A DNA stretch of 64,000 nucleotides, from NCBI GenBank assembly GCA_019915015.1, contig JAHBBC010000048.1, positions 1 through 64,000 of the forward strand, read 5' to 3'. Position 1 is the stretch's first letter. Each line of letters opens with the position of its first letter. The DNA comes from Auriscalpium vulgare. Taxonomy: Eukaryota; Basidiomycota; Agaricomycetes; Russulales; Auriscalpiaceae. A program made the translations under genes and the position numbers. Below are positions 34,856-44,919 of this stretch, piece after piece. The notes under the pieces were generated by a model, which was given only the letters and a program-made list of their open reading frames with translations, searched no databases and was not told where the DNA came from.

Positions 34856-35725
34856 ATGATGCTGAACGTTTCAGACGTTGAATACCGAAGAGTGCTGAAG
34901 ACTCTCCCCCCTTCTTCACAGAAACAGCTCAAGGCCTTCGTAGTTCGCCTTGCTGGACGAAAGCCTGGGAGAACGGCTCCGTTTTGCAATCCCAATCATA
35001 GTGTTGCCGCTATCGACATCCAGTACCGCTCTATGAACGAAAATCTCGGTCGCTACTATACAGTGGTACGTCATGAATTAATTCTTGCGGCATTCCTGAC
35101 TCTTGCACAGTGCAAGGAACAACGACACATCAACTTCCTTACGCCTCCTCTCTCAGACCTGCAACACAATGAAATACTCGACATGTGCAAGTCATTGTCT
35201 GAAGCTCGACATGTCGTGTCGTCTCCCGTACGCGGCAGGTCTCGTCAACAGCGTGGTGACAAAAGACAGGTCGCCAGTTCCCCTGCTCGATCTCAACTCC
35301 AGATGTATTGCCGACCGAGGAGCCCGTACGCCGCACTCTGTTTCCTGTGGGACAGGGACACGTCCCAGTCCGCACACACGTTCTCAGTATTGCATATCTT
35401 GCTGTAAGCGGTCGTCTGTGTTTGTCCAAGAGTCAAGCGATCTGACTTCTTTGATTAGAAAGATGAAGACCCGGTTGCATGCACACTGGCGTGGAACGAC
35501 GGGTCTTCATTCCGGCTCCAAGACCACTGGAAGGACTACGAGCATCTTGATGTCAAGCCCACGGACAAGATATGGGTGTACGACCCTGCGGCTGATCTCT
35601 GGGTTCACGACATTGTGCAGGATGTTCTGATTGAGGCCCCCGACATGCCCGAGCTTTTTGTATGGTGTCGAGACCATATATCACCCCCCAACGTCTTTGA
35701 TCTTTTCTCTGCCGTTCACGGTTGA
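34856..35725 (+). CDS. hypothetical protein of KDZ-1, at least four exons
   Basis: ATG at 34856 (a second ATG follows immediately) lies after an AATAAATAG TATA-like motif at about 34,777. Exon 1 ends at 35065 (VAAIDIQYRSMNENLGRYYTV); intron 35066-35110; then CKEQRHINFLTPPLSDLQH. A frame change around 35,215-35,275, probably an intron ending GACAG, leads to STPDVLPTEEPVRRTLFPVG. After GTAAGC...GATTAG (about 35,405-35,459) comes the best-looking exon, AWNDGSSFRLQDHWKDYEHL, DKIWVYDPAADLWVHDIVQ and VLIEAPDMPELFVWCRDHIS, ending TGA at 35723-35725. No domain recognised. It is the last gene before the right subterminal array of KDZ-1. Confidence 0.5.
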
Positions 35726-35779
35726 TGACACATGTGCGTCGTGCGTCGAACCATTCTTTTGTATAGTCATTTGGCTGAC

Positions 35780-36600
35780 ATCAAAGTAGTTCATTGCCAT
35801 CTCTTCGAACTAGATCATCTCCCACTCCTTCGAAATAGTTCGCCGCATTGAAATACTTCATCATGAACTAGATCATTCCCCCACTCCCCCATTGAAGTAC
35901 TTCATCATGAACTAGATCATTCCCCCACTCCCCCCTTGAAATACTTTGTCGTGAACTAGCTCATTCCGCACTCCCCCCTTGAAATACATCACGTTGAACT
36001 AGCTCATTCCGCTACTGGCCTTGAAGTATTTCACGTTGAACTAGATCATTCCGCACTCCACCCTTGAATTACTTCACGTTGAACTAGCTCATTCCGCTAC
36101 TGGCCTTGAAGTATTTCACGTTGAACTAGATCATTCCGCACTCCACCCTTGAATTACTTCACGTTGAACTAGCTCATTCCGCTACTGGCCTTGAAGTATT
36201 TCACGTTGAACTAGATCATTCCGCACTCCACCCTTGAATTACTTCACGTTGAACTAGCTCATTGTGCTACTGGCCTTGAAGTATTTCACGTTGAACTAGA
36301 TCATTCCGCACTCCACCCTTGAATTACTTCACGTTGAACTAGCTCATTCCGCTACTGGCCTTGAAGTATTTCACGTTGAACTAGATCATTCCGCACTCCA
36401 CCCTTGAATTACTTCACGTTGAACTAGCTCATTGTGCTACTGGCCTTGAAGTATTTCAGCGTGAACTAGATCATTGGTGACTGACGCGCTATCAAACTAT
36501 TTGGATTCTGCGGTGTAGAAGTATATTAACTGATAGTCATATTGAAGTAGTTCGGTATCGCATGAACTATTTGACATAAGACTAATTACTCAGCCTGAAC
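35780..36600. repeat. KDZ-1 right subterminal array, 85-bp units made of two 42/43-bp halves
   Basis: From about 36,041 the unit CTAGATCATTCCGCACTCCA recurs exactly every 85 bp (36041, 36126, 36211, 36296, 36381). Each unit has two halves built on CTTGAA-TA-TTCACGTTGAACTAG, one with GATCATTCCGC and one with GCTCATTCCGC or GCTCATTGTGC. Looser 42-bp copies extend left to about 35,780. The GAACTAG core is the same word found at both KDZ-1 ends. Probable transposase-binding array; no genes. Confidence 0.85.
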
Positions 36601-36608
36601 TAGTCCGG

Positions 36609-37247
36609 GTGATAGCAACGGCTCACCACAAGTGCGACGACGGTGTCCGCGGGACGCACTTCTACGTGGTGGGCAGCGACGGAGTCTCGCAGGATGTCGA
36701 CCCTGCCGGCATCCATGTCCGTCCCCGGTCCTCCGCCTTCGACTGGGCCGACCACCCCGACCCTGCCGGCGCCGTCCCCATCCTCCGCTACGACTCCCCG
36801 CCGCAGCTTTTCCGGACCTACAACGCGCTCACGGAGGAGCTCAACACCATCAGCGTCAACTACGCGACGCTCGACGCCCGGGCCCGCGGCATCGTCGCTG
36901 AGCGGAACTGGGTCTGGCGGACCCTGCAGCAGCTCGGCGACCCCGTGTTCCCTGCGCCTGCCGGGGGCCTCATCTCGCCGCAGGTTGGCCCCTTCGATCC
37001 GCCGCGCCGCCTCCCTCTCCCTGCTCCCCCCGCGTCGCGTGCCGCTTCTCCCGCGCCGGCCAGGCCTGCCTCGCGCCTCCTCCTCGCGCCACCCTCGTCG
37101 GCTCTCATCGGCTCTTCCCTCCCGCTGCTTAGCGCCGCCGTCGTGCCTCTCGTCGGTCGCGCCTCTCGCCTTCCTTCCCCCGTGCCTCCGGTTGCTCCCG
37201 CTGCGCCCTTCTCGCCGCTCGCCGCTGCCGCTCCTCCCGCGTTCTGA
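36609..37247 (+). CDS. GC-rich coding fragment, possibly the displaced 3' part of gene C
   Basis: An open frame with strong third-position GC bias reads IATAHHKCDDGVRGTHFYVV, then PILRYDSPPQLFRTYNALTE, YATLDARARGIVAERNWVW and RTLQQLGDPVF, then a Pro/Ala/Ser tail to a stop at 37245-37247. It begins directly at the right end of KDZ-1 and its codon use and Pro/Ala-rich style match genes A-C on the left side, unlike the element between them. The helical stretch with ERNWVW looks like a real conserved segment. I infer that it and gene C were one gene before KDZ-1 inserted, but the junction could not be rebuilt and no target duplication was seen. Function unknown. Confidence 0.45.
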   Translation: MIATAHHKCDDGVRGTHFYVVGSDGVSQDVDPAGIHVRPRSSAFDWADHPDPAGAVPILRYDSPPQLFRTYNALTEELNTISVNYATLDARARGIVAERNWVWRTLQQLGDPVFPAPAGGLISPQVGPFDPPRRLPLPAPPASRAASPAPARPASRLLLAPPSSALIGSSLPLLSAAVVPLVGRASRLPSPVPPVAPAAPFSPLAAAAPPAF

Positions 37248-37679
37248 TTCCATATTTGGAATCAGTTCTTTCGAGCAGAAAAATATGCCGTCGGAGTCCG
37301 AAGTAAAGTACAGTTTACGGTTTCACCCGGGCACACACCCGAGTTTTTCCGGTCGACAGTTTTACTCTTATATCTTCGTGGAAACGAGTTGGATTTGCGA
37401 TTGCTTTGTACCATTGGGAAGGTACGAGGAACAGCTTTCGAATGGTGGTTGTTTCATGAAATTTGAATGAGCAGATCGTGAGGAGTTAGTTTATGATGTT
37501 CAGGCTGTTATCTTCATGTTTTTTAAATACTAAAAAGATCGCTTGCTGTTTTAATCATTGAAATTATTGTGATGACATTGTGAACATATCAACATTAGTT
37601 GCAAGATTGTGCATTCCTTGTCACATAATCTCTTGCTTTCATGATATTTGGATGAGCACACTGTGAGGTGTTGCTTTAT
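37248..37679. other. AT-rich non-coding stretch leading into the satellite
   Basis: No gene seen. It holds decayed relatives of the satellite wording near its right side. Confidence 0.4.
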
Positions 37680-40130
37680 GAAATTGAGACTATGCTTTTG
37701 AATTAAGAATTCAGTATTGTCACCTCTGCTCTCTGCGGGGCTGACAATATAAATTAAAAATTGAGGCTCTGGTGCAATATATATTGAAACAGGGGCCAAG
37801 TGTAGTCCGGTTTGAATTTGATTGAATAGTCAACATAGATAGTCAATATAAATCTAGGAAGGCGCTGAGACTGAGAACATTTTAGTGGCATATGAATCAA
37901 ACATTGAACCTTGTTGTATGATATAAATCCAAACAGGGGCTGAAGGGTGATCTGAAACAAATATTCAACCTTGCGGTGTGATATAAATTAATATAAATCC
38001 AAACAGAGGCTGAGTGCATTTTGGTATAACCTAAATTAAAAATCAGCAATGTGGTATGATATAACACAAAATAGGAGCTGGGAGCATTTGGTGATATGGA
38101 TTAAGAATCCAGCCTGGTGGTGTGATATAGATTAAAACAGGAGCTGAGTGCATTTAGGTGTGATCCAAATTAAATATCCAGCCTGGTGGCATAATGTGAA
38201 TTAATACAGGGGCTGAGAGCATTCTGGTGTGGCATGATGTGAATTTATACAAGGCTGAGTGCATTTTTTTGTGATCTCAATTAAAAATCCATCCAAGTGG
38301 TGTGATGCAGATTTCAACAGGGCTGAGTGCATTTCTATGTGAGCTGAATTAAAAATCCACCCTGGTCATCTGATGTGAATTTAAACAGGGCTGAGTGCAT
38401 TTCAGTGTGATCTGAATGAAATATTCAGCCCGGTGGTGTGATATTAATTAAAACAGGGGCTGAGTGCATTCTGGTTTGGTGTGATATGAATATCAAGAGG
38501 GCTGAGTGCATTTGTTGTGCTTTGAATTAAATATCTAGCCCGGTGGCATGATGTGAATTAAAACAGGGGCTGAGTGCATTTTGGTGTGATCTGAATTCAA
38601 TATTCAGCCTGGTGGCATGATGTGAATTAAAAAAGGGGCTGAGTGCATTTTGGTGTGATCTGAATCAAAAATCCACCCTGGTCGTCTGATATGAATATCA
38701 ACATGGCTGAGTGCATTTTGTTGTGCTTTGAATTAAATATCTAGCCCGGTGGCATGATGTGAATTAAAACAGGGGCTGAGTGCATTTTGGTGTGATCTGA
38801 ATTAAAAATCCAGCCCGGTGGTGTGATGTGAATTTAAACAGGGGCTGGGTGTATTCCGGTGTGATCCGAATCCAGCCTGGTGGTTTGATGTAAATTAAAA
38901 TGGGGCTGAGTGCATTTTGATGTGCTTTGAATGAAATATTCAGCCCAGTGGCATGATGTGAATGAAAATAGGGGCTTTGTGCATTTTGTTGTGCTTTGAA
39001 TTAAATATTCAGCCCATTGGCATGATGTGAATTAAAACAGGGGCTGAGCGTATTTTGGTGTGATCTGAATTAAAAATCCAGCCCGGTGGTTTGATGTGAA
39101 TTTAGACAGGGGCTGGGTGCATTCTGGTGGGATCTGAACTGAAAATCCAGCCTGGTGGTTTGATGTAAATTTAAATGGGGCTGAGTGCATTTTGGTGTGC
39201 TTTGATCAGCCCAGTGGCATGACGTGAATGAGAACAGGGGCTTTGTGCATTTTGTTATGCTTTGAATTAAATATTCTGCCCAGTGGCATGATGTGAATTA
39301 AAACAGGGGCTGAGTGCATTTTGGTGTGATCGGAACTAAAAATCCACCCTGGTTGTCTGATATGAATATCAACATGGCTTTGTGCATTTTGTTGTGCTTT
39401 GAATTAAATATTCAGCCCGGTGGCATGATGTGAATTAAAACAGGGGCTGAGTGCATTTTGGTATGATCTGAATTAAAAATCCACCCTACTCGTCTGATAT
39501 GAATATCAACATGGCTGAGTGCATTTTGTTGTGCTTTGAATTAAATATTCAGCCCGGTGGCATGATGTGAATTAAAACAGGGGCTGAGTGCATTTTGGTA
39601 TGATCTGAATCAAAATCCACCCTGGTCGTCTGATATGAATATCAACATGGCTGAGTGCATTTTGGTATGATCTGAATTAAAAATCCACCCTGGTCGTCTG
39701 ATATGAATATCAACATGGCTGAGTGCATTTTGTTGTGCTTTGAATTAAATATTCAGCCCGGTGGCATGATGTGAATTAAAACAGGGGCTGAGTGCATTTT
39801 GGTATGATCTGAATTAAAAATCCACCCTACTCGTCTGATATGAATATCAACATGGCTGAGTGCATTTTGTTGTGCTTTGAATTAAATATTCAGCCCGGTG
39901 GCATGATGTGAATTAAAACAGGGGCTGAGTGCATTTTGGTGTGATCTGAATTAAAAATCCAGCCCGGTGGTGCGATGTGAATTTAAACAGGGGCTGAGTG
40001 CATTCCGGTGTGATCTGAACTGAAATTCTAGCCTGGTGGTTTGATGTAAATTTAAATGGGGCTGAGTGCATTTCGCTGTGCTTTGAATTAAAAATCTGTC
40101 CTGGTGGTATTATGTGAATTCAAGAAGTGG
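37680..40130. repeat. satellite array, unit about 68-69 bp
   Basis: The unit runs AACAGGGGCTGAGTGCATTT, then TGGTGTGATCTGAATTAAAA, then ATCCAGCCCGGTGGTGTGAT, then GTGAATT. TGAGTGCATT starts at 38571, 38640 and 38708, giving the period. About 32-35 copies are present; they alternate between two variants (one with TTGTTGTGCTTTGAATTAAA and TTCAGCCCGGTGGCATGATG), giving a higher-order unit of about 137 bp, clearest at 39,300-39,960. AT-rich and non-coding. The edges fade gradually. Confidence 0.9.
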
Positions 40131-41248
40131 CTCGCCTCAGTAGGCTTAGGGTTTGATTACTTTCGAGTGTAGCATAGATTAAAGATTCAATATTGTTGCT
40201 TGTGTTTGTTCATGGCCTGGGTGCCATATACATTAACAATTCAATATTGACTGCTCTATTGGCTTCTGAACTAACGCCATATGTAGTAAATTTGACCTCA
40301 GATCATTGTTCATGTAGATTTAGGTCAGTATATCATCCATCCTTATAAGCCACATGTTTGCTACAAATGCTTTCCTTCACCACTCCTTCTGCAAATAACA
40401 AACTCTAAAATTGTTGAACTCCAAATGAATAGACATCACTTGTAAGTATATATAAACCATAGCTCCCTCTTTGTTTCCTCATGTACAACTGAACAAATAA
40501 TTGAGGGAAGACTGAGAATTTTGCATTCCCAAGGCATCTTTACTTTGTTGCTGGTATTTATAGTCACATTTTCAAATACATCATATACTCACCATAACAT
40601 TATTAACTATGCTTGGATGGAATCGCCTGCCGTGCGTAGCAACGGCTCTCTTCAACATGTCGGACCCTGCCCCCGGCCCTACCCTGCCTACCGCCGCCGC
40701 TCCCTCCTTCGAGGATGTCGGCACGCCGCCCTCCGCCGCGGCTGATGGTCCCGCTGACCCCGCGCCCGCCGCTTAGCCGCTTGCGAGCCTTCTTCAAAAG
40801 GAGTCGCCCCTGCTTCAACAGCAGAGGGCCTTGGTGCTTCGATGCGGGGGGCGTTCCTCGTGTCCTAGGTGGGGGTTTCGGCGTCTCGCTGTCGTGTTGT
40901 CCGCTCGTTATCGGTCTGTTCATAGTTGTTCGCTATCCGTCGCTACCTCTTTGCTGTGTACATAGAATTTGCTATCCTGCTATGTTGTGAATAGAGTCAA
41001 TTGCTTGTGTCACAGTGTGAGCGTGTCCTATCGCGTTTCCGGCGCGACCTCAGCCTTGTTCCAGACCCTTGAAGCCTTAGTCGGTGCTTGCCCAGTCCGA
41101 GCTTCGCTAGCGCTCGCGACCTCGACTTATCGTGCTGACTCGTCTCCATCCGTACTTCCAGCTGTTCAGTCCTAAATACCACCGTCTAATCCTCCCCCCA
41201 ACTGAAATATCGACTGTCCTCAGTCGCCGTAGTGCTGGGCGGTACTTT
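40131..41248 (-). other. satellite flank, then probable gypsy polypurine tract and 3' LTR
   Basis: 40,131-40,620 is AT-rich with no gene. A short GC-rich open stretch near 40,656 (MSDPAPGPTLPTAAAPSFED) could be a scrap of a Pro/Ala-rich gene such as gene C. On the minus strand the gypsy pol stop at 41,249 is followed within 60 bp by TTGGGGGGAGGAT, a good polypurine tract. The 3' LTR should therefore run leftward from about 41,190. Its left end was not found and no 5' LTR copy is visible near 62,450. Confidence 0.45.
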
Positions 41249-42003
41249 TTAGACGGTGATCTTGTCGTCCTTGTCATCGTCTTCCCGGGTGGGGTCGTCT
41301 GCTTCCTCTTCATGAATGGCATCGTGATCCTGCCTATCTCCATGAAGTAGCTCGTCCACCCTGGACTGTGGGACGTCCAGAAATTCGGGCAACTCTGGCA
41401 GCGCAATGTTCGTTCGCGCGAAGTAAGGCAGGACGTGAAACTCCGCGACCGGTCGGTCGAAGAGCGCACCGTGGAGGTCCGCAAGCACGTAAGGTCCTCC
41501 TTTCCGTCGGCCAATTACCACGAACGGTCCATCGTAGCGCGGAAGCATTTTGCGATCTAATGACTTCTCGTACCGCGTGAACCGTAGGAGGACCAAGTCG
41601 CCTCTCTTGAAATTGTAGTCGCGAATCGTCGCTTCGTGGTCACGTTCAAATTTTACCGCCGTGATACGTCGCGCTTCAAAGACTTTGTCGTGGATGGTCC
41701 TTAACTGGGCTTTTCTCTTTTGTAGTGCCATTGCCCTGCGCGCTATGAGGTCTGTGGAAGACAGTAGAGACTCGGGCGGAGGCATCAAGTATGAAGCCTC
41801 GATGATATCCAGCGGCATTAGCGGCTGCGTTCCTGTTACCGCGAAGTATGGCGAGCAGCCCATCCTCCGCCTGATCGTTATCCTGTCCGACCAGAATACC
41901 GAGTACGCGACCGAGGACCATTTTGCAGCATTTCCATCGGCTGCCTTGTAGAGCGCTTGACGTACGTCGAAGTGAGACCGCTTGACTATTCCGTTGGCTC
42001 GCG
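41249..42003 (-). CDS. gypsy integrase, C-terminal part
   Basis: Continues the integrase after the 632-bp insertion: SRANGIVKRSHFDVRQALYK. It then has the linker (IARRAMALQKRKAQLRTIHD), a GPY/F-type module (RGDLVLLRFTRY, MLPRYDGPFVVIGRRKGG, PYVLADLHGALF) and an acidic end before the stop at 41249-41251. In the catalytic core the Glu of the DDE triad is expected in NGxxE; here the residue is Lys (NGIVK), explained by one G-to-A change. The integrase would therefore be inactive even without the insertion. No chromodomain is visible. Confidence 0.8.
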
Positions 42004-42006
42004 AAT

Positions 42007-42638
42007 TACGATTCCTTTGAATCGTTGCTTATGTCATCTACATCCAGCATTTTTTCGACCCCATGCAACGATCATCTGTGTCGCCTTTTTTGGGAATTCA
42101 CTCCCACGCTATGTCCACTCACATCCACTTGCACTTTCACCTTCCTCTCATTTGCCCGGAATGATTCACATACATTGCTCCATTTGCAGTATATTTCAGA
42201 CCATAGAGCACCTACAGAAGCTGCAAAACAGTGATATATTGCAGGGCTTGAACAGCAGTAGCAGAAAGACGATGACATCACTCCGGGTTTTAAACACAAT
42301 TTAAGACCCCGGAATGACATCATCGCTGACATTATTACACGTGATCATGTTGATATTATGTTGTTTACTCAAAACGTGCCCCAGCCCAGGGGTCGTAACC
42401 TTGCTCCGATGCAGGCTCAAGGCTGGCCAGCAGTGACAACCCCATTTGGTGCTTAGTACCGGTGGCTTGAGAGAGCACGCATGTTACCGAAGTGTTTCAG
42501 GGATAGTGTTATAGCATTAATCAAGTAGTCTTCATCATTATTTCATGTACTTGCAATTGTACAGAGTTACAGGATCATCCAGCCCTGTATTGAGCTTGGA
42601 ATCGTACTGCCACGCTAAGCGTCGGCCCACTCCCAGCA
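42007..42638 (-). mobile_element. 632-bp diverged copy B of the 467-bp element
   Basis: Reading on the minus strand it starts TGCTGGGAGTGGGCC and ends GGAATCGTA like copies A and C. It is flanked by ACT (42639-42641) and ATT (42004-42006), a 3-bp duplication with one mismatch. It interrupts the integrase between GYN and SRANG. The middle is diverged and longer than in the 467-bp copies, but keeps the central inverted repeat (GATGACATCACTCCGG... CCGGAATGACATCATC). It is older than copies A and C. Confidence 0.8.
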
Positions 42639-42641
42639 AGT

Positions 42642-44695
42642 TATATCCCGATATTCGAATGTGCCGGACTCCATACTTATGCGACAGGGATTCCAAGGCC
42701 GACACGAACGGTGCGCCGTTGTCCGTGACCACTTCTCGCAGGGCGCCCCACCGGCACAAGACGTCTTCGAAAATCCATTTCGCGATGGCGTCCGCCGTCT
42801 CCGCCCTTAGCATTCTCCACTCTGGATAGTGGGTTACGGAGCAGCGTCCTTGCACGATGTATTTGAATCCGCCGCTTGCTGGCATATGCATGGTGTCTGC
42901 ATACATCTTTGCGAAAAGGTTTGCCGGCGTTGCCACCGTTGGCGGTATCAGGCTGTGGCGAACTAGTCGGGTTTCGCAAATATGGCACGTTCTCACCCAC
43001 CAGGCCACGTCTGCGTCCACGTATGGCCACCAGAAACGCTCCAACAGTATCATCCGCGTCGCGTAGACGCCTTTGTGTCCGACATCGTCATGAGCTGCTT
43101 TGAGGACCGCGATACGTCGGTCTCCTCCCAGCACGAGTTGGTGCCTGCCTTGGTGGTGCCTTTTGAAAAGGCGGTCCCCATCCCTGAAGAACTGGAGCGC
43201 GTATCTAGCGAAACGAGCGAACTGTTCGTCGGTCAAGTCCGCTGGCCGCGCCAGGGTCCCTAACCAGTCCCTGACTAGTTCCAGCCGCTTATCAGCTTCA
43301 TGAGCCTTGTCTGATCTGGGAACATCGCGATACGTCGCGTCCTGTGCTGGTGCGGGTTGCATTTGGACCGTAGTTGCCCAGACGTCGGCCGGTTCATCGT
43401 GGGAGCGCCGGGCCTCCTCGCGACGTATCGCGTCCTGGCTTGACCCAGCCCCATGTTCGTCTGCTATGCTTCCTGGCCCCGTCCATCCAGCTTGCCGTCG
43501 CGAGGCTCTCTCTTGCGCTGTCTTCGGGACTACCATGTTTACGATATGTGCGAAACCATACACCGCATCAACCCAGTCGTTGAAGTCGTCTTCCTGTTCC
43601 GGAGCGTCTCCTGGTTGCCTACGCCTCCTGGATAGGCCGTCGGGCCCGTGGAAGAGTCCCGGCACGTGCACTAGCTCAAAATGGAACATCAGGATGCCTA
43701 TAATCCACCTGTTCATACTGGCCGATGGCTCGAGGTCAGGATTTTCCAGCATGCCTTTGATATACCTGGCGTCGACCTCAATGGTCAGGTTCCTCACCCC
43801 TATCAGGTAGACTTTAAGGGCCCGCAGGGCTCGAAAAAGACCATAGAGCTCCAGCTTGGGCTGCGAGAACCGCGCTTCGCGATCGTTTAGCGCGATGCTA
43901 CCAAATCGAGAATATCGGCGTCTCTTCCTGTCTTGGGGAACGTTGGGGTCCGCCTGACTCAATAGGAAACCCACCGCAATGTACGAGGTGTCTACCGCTA
44001 GGATCACGGGGGCCTCCGACGTGTAATCAATCGGTAGGAGCGCTGGTGATGCGAGGACTGCCTCCTTGAGGTCCTCCATAGCTCGCGACTGTTCGGGTCC
44101 CCATTCGAACGGGACGTCCTTCCTCGTCAGGTGTGTCAAGGCATGGGCTCGGTGCGCAAAGTTTCGGATAAAGATGCGCAGGACTCCAACTGTCCCCAAG
44201 AAAGCCCGTACGTCTGAGAGGTCCGTGCACGGCCCCCAATTGCGAATCTTCGCGACCTTTTCTTCGTCTGCCATCCTTCCTTGCGGTGTGCAGCGATGCC
44301 CTACCACGTAGAATTCTGGTACGCACAGCTGTGATTTCCATCCTGAGAACGTGCCATGACAGTAGCGCATTCGTTGGACTACCCTGTTAACGTTGTTAAA
44401 GTGCTCCCATACGAACCGCCTTATGCCGTTGTTGCCGGGGATCGTTTCGTATCCTCCGCCTTCCGTCCTGTAGTCCGAGTCCGGCCCCTTCAGGGGGACG
44501 TCGTCTATAAAAGGCACCGTAATATGTGGGATTTCCGGTTGGAGAATAAAGGTCACGTCGTCGTGGAAGATCGGGACGGAATTCGTCCACCCCATAGGCA
44601 GGGTCACCAGCCGTTTTGCGCCGTACGGCGTCTGGAAAGTCGTGAGGTCCCTTGAGGCTTCATCTAGTCTCCTTTCGTCATAGCCCACGTAGAGG
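42642..44695 (-). CDS. gypsy pol: reverse transcriptase (from fingers/palm), RNase H, integrase N-terminal and core
   Basis: The open frame begins at the KDZ-2 target site with VGYDERRLDEASRDLTTFQ. RT motifs are TPYGAKRLVTLPMGWTNS, the catalytic FIDDVPLKG, and LCVPEFYVVGHRCTPQGR. RNase H follows (PVILAVDTSYIAVGFLLSQ). The integrase zinc finger is HDDVGHKGVYATRM then WWVRTCHICETRL. The core has YADTMHMPASGG and VVTDNGAPFVSALESL, giving two Asp of the DDE triad. The frame stops being gypsy at GYN, where the 632-bp element sits. This part contains no internal stop, so the element was probably young when KDZ-2 and the 632-bp element inserted. Confidence 0.9.
44688..44695. other. KDZ-2 target site duplication, left copy
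   Basis: CGTAGAGG here and GGTAGAGG at 58431-58438: 7 of 8 bases match. Removing the element and one copy restores the gypsy RT codons for LDLYVGYD. Confidence 0.85.
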
Positions 44696-44739
44696 CACCA
44701 GTCCCTGTAGTCTAATAGTAATACATACCAATGCTTGTC
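44696..44739 (+). repeat. KDZ-2 terminal inverted repeat, left
   Basis: Reads CACCAGTCCCTGTAGTC, TAATAG, then AATACATACCAATGCTTGTC. The last 20 bases are identical to the complement of the right end. Confidence 0.92.
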
Positions 44740-44919
44740 AGGGGACTCATTACAATGAATGACCAATGGGGTATATATTGCATATATCAGCTAATATGGC
44801 CTGTTCTTCGTCTCGCCAGTGCTTTCCCACACCCCGGGGATCATTTTGGGTCACCCCTATATTGTTCCCACGGCTGGAAAACCCTGAATATTGAAAATAT
44901 TCAGAAAATGTCAAAACAT

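Larger units (their letters stand above)
22930..36605. mobile_element. KDZ-1: 13.7-kb KDZ-type DNA transposon
   Basis: The ends are inverted copies of TAGTTCA, 2-3 bases, then TGAGTAATTA (left 22937-22955, right complement of 36583-36602). Both ends carry subterminal arrays of GAACTAG/GAAGTA-TTCA motifs. Inside are a minus-strand KDZ transposase, a cyclin pseudogene and three plus-strand accessory genes. No target duplication was found, so exact ends are uncertain by some bases. The size is almost that of KDZ-2 (13.7 kb). It lacks a TET/JBP gene. Confidence 0.7.

Noticed and set aside
36612..40645. TAGCAACGGCTC found at 36,613 and 40,637, considered as a target duplication around the satellite
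   Set aside because: A 12-bp match is expected many times by chance in 64 kb and no inverted ends go with it.
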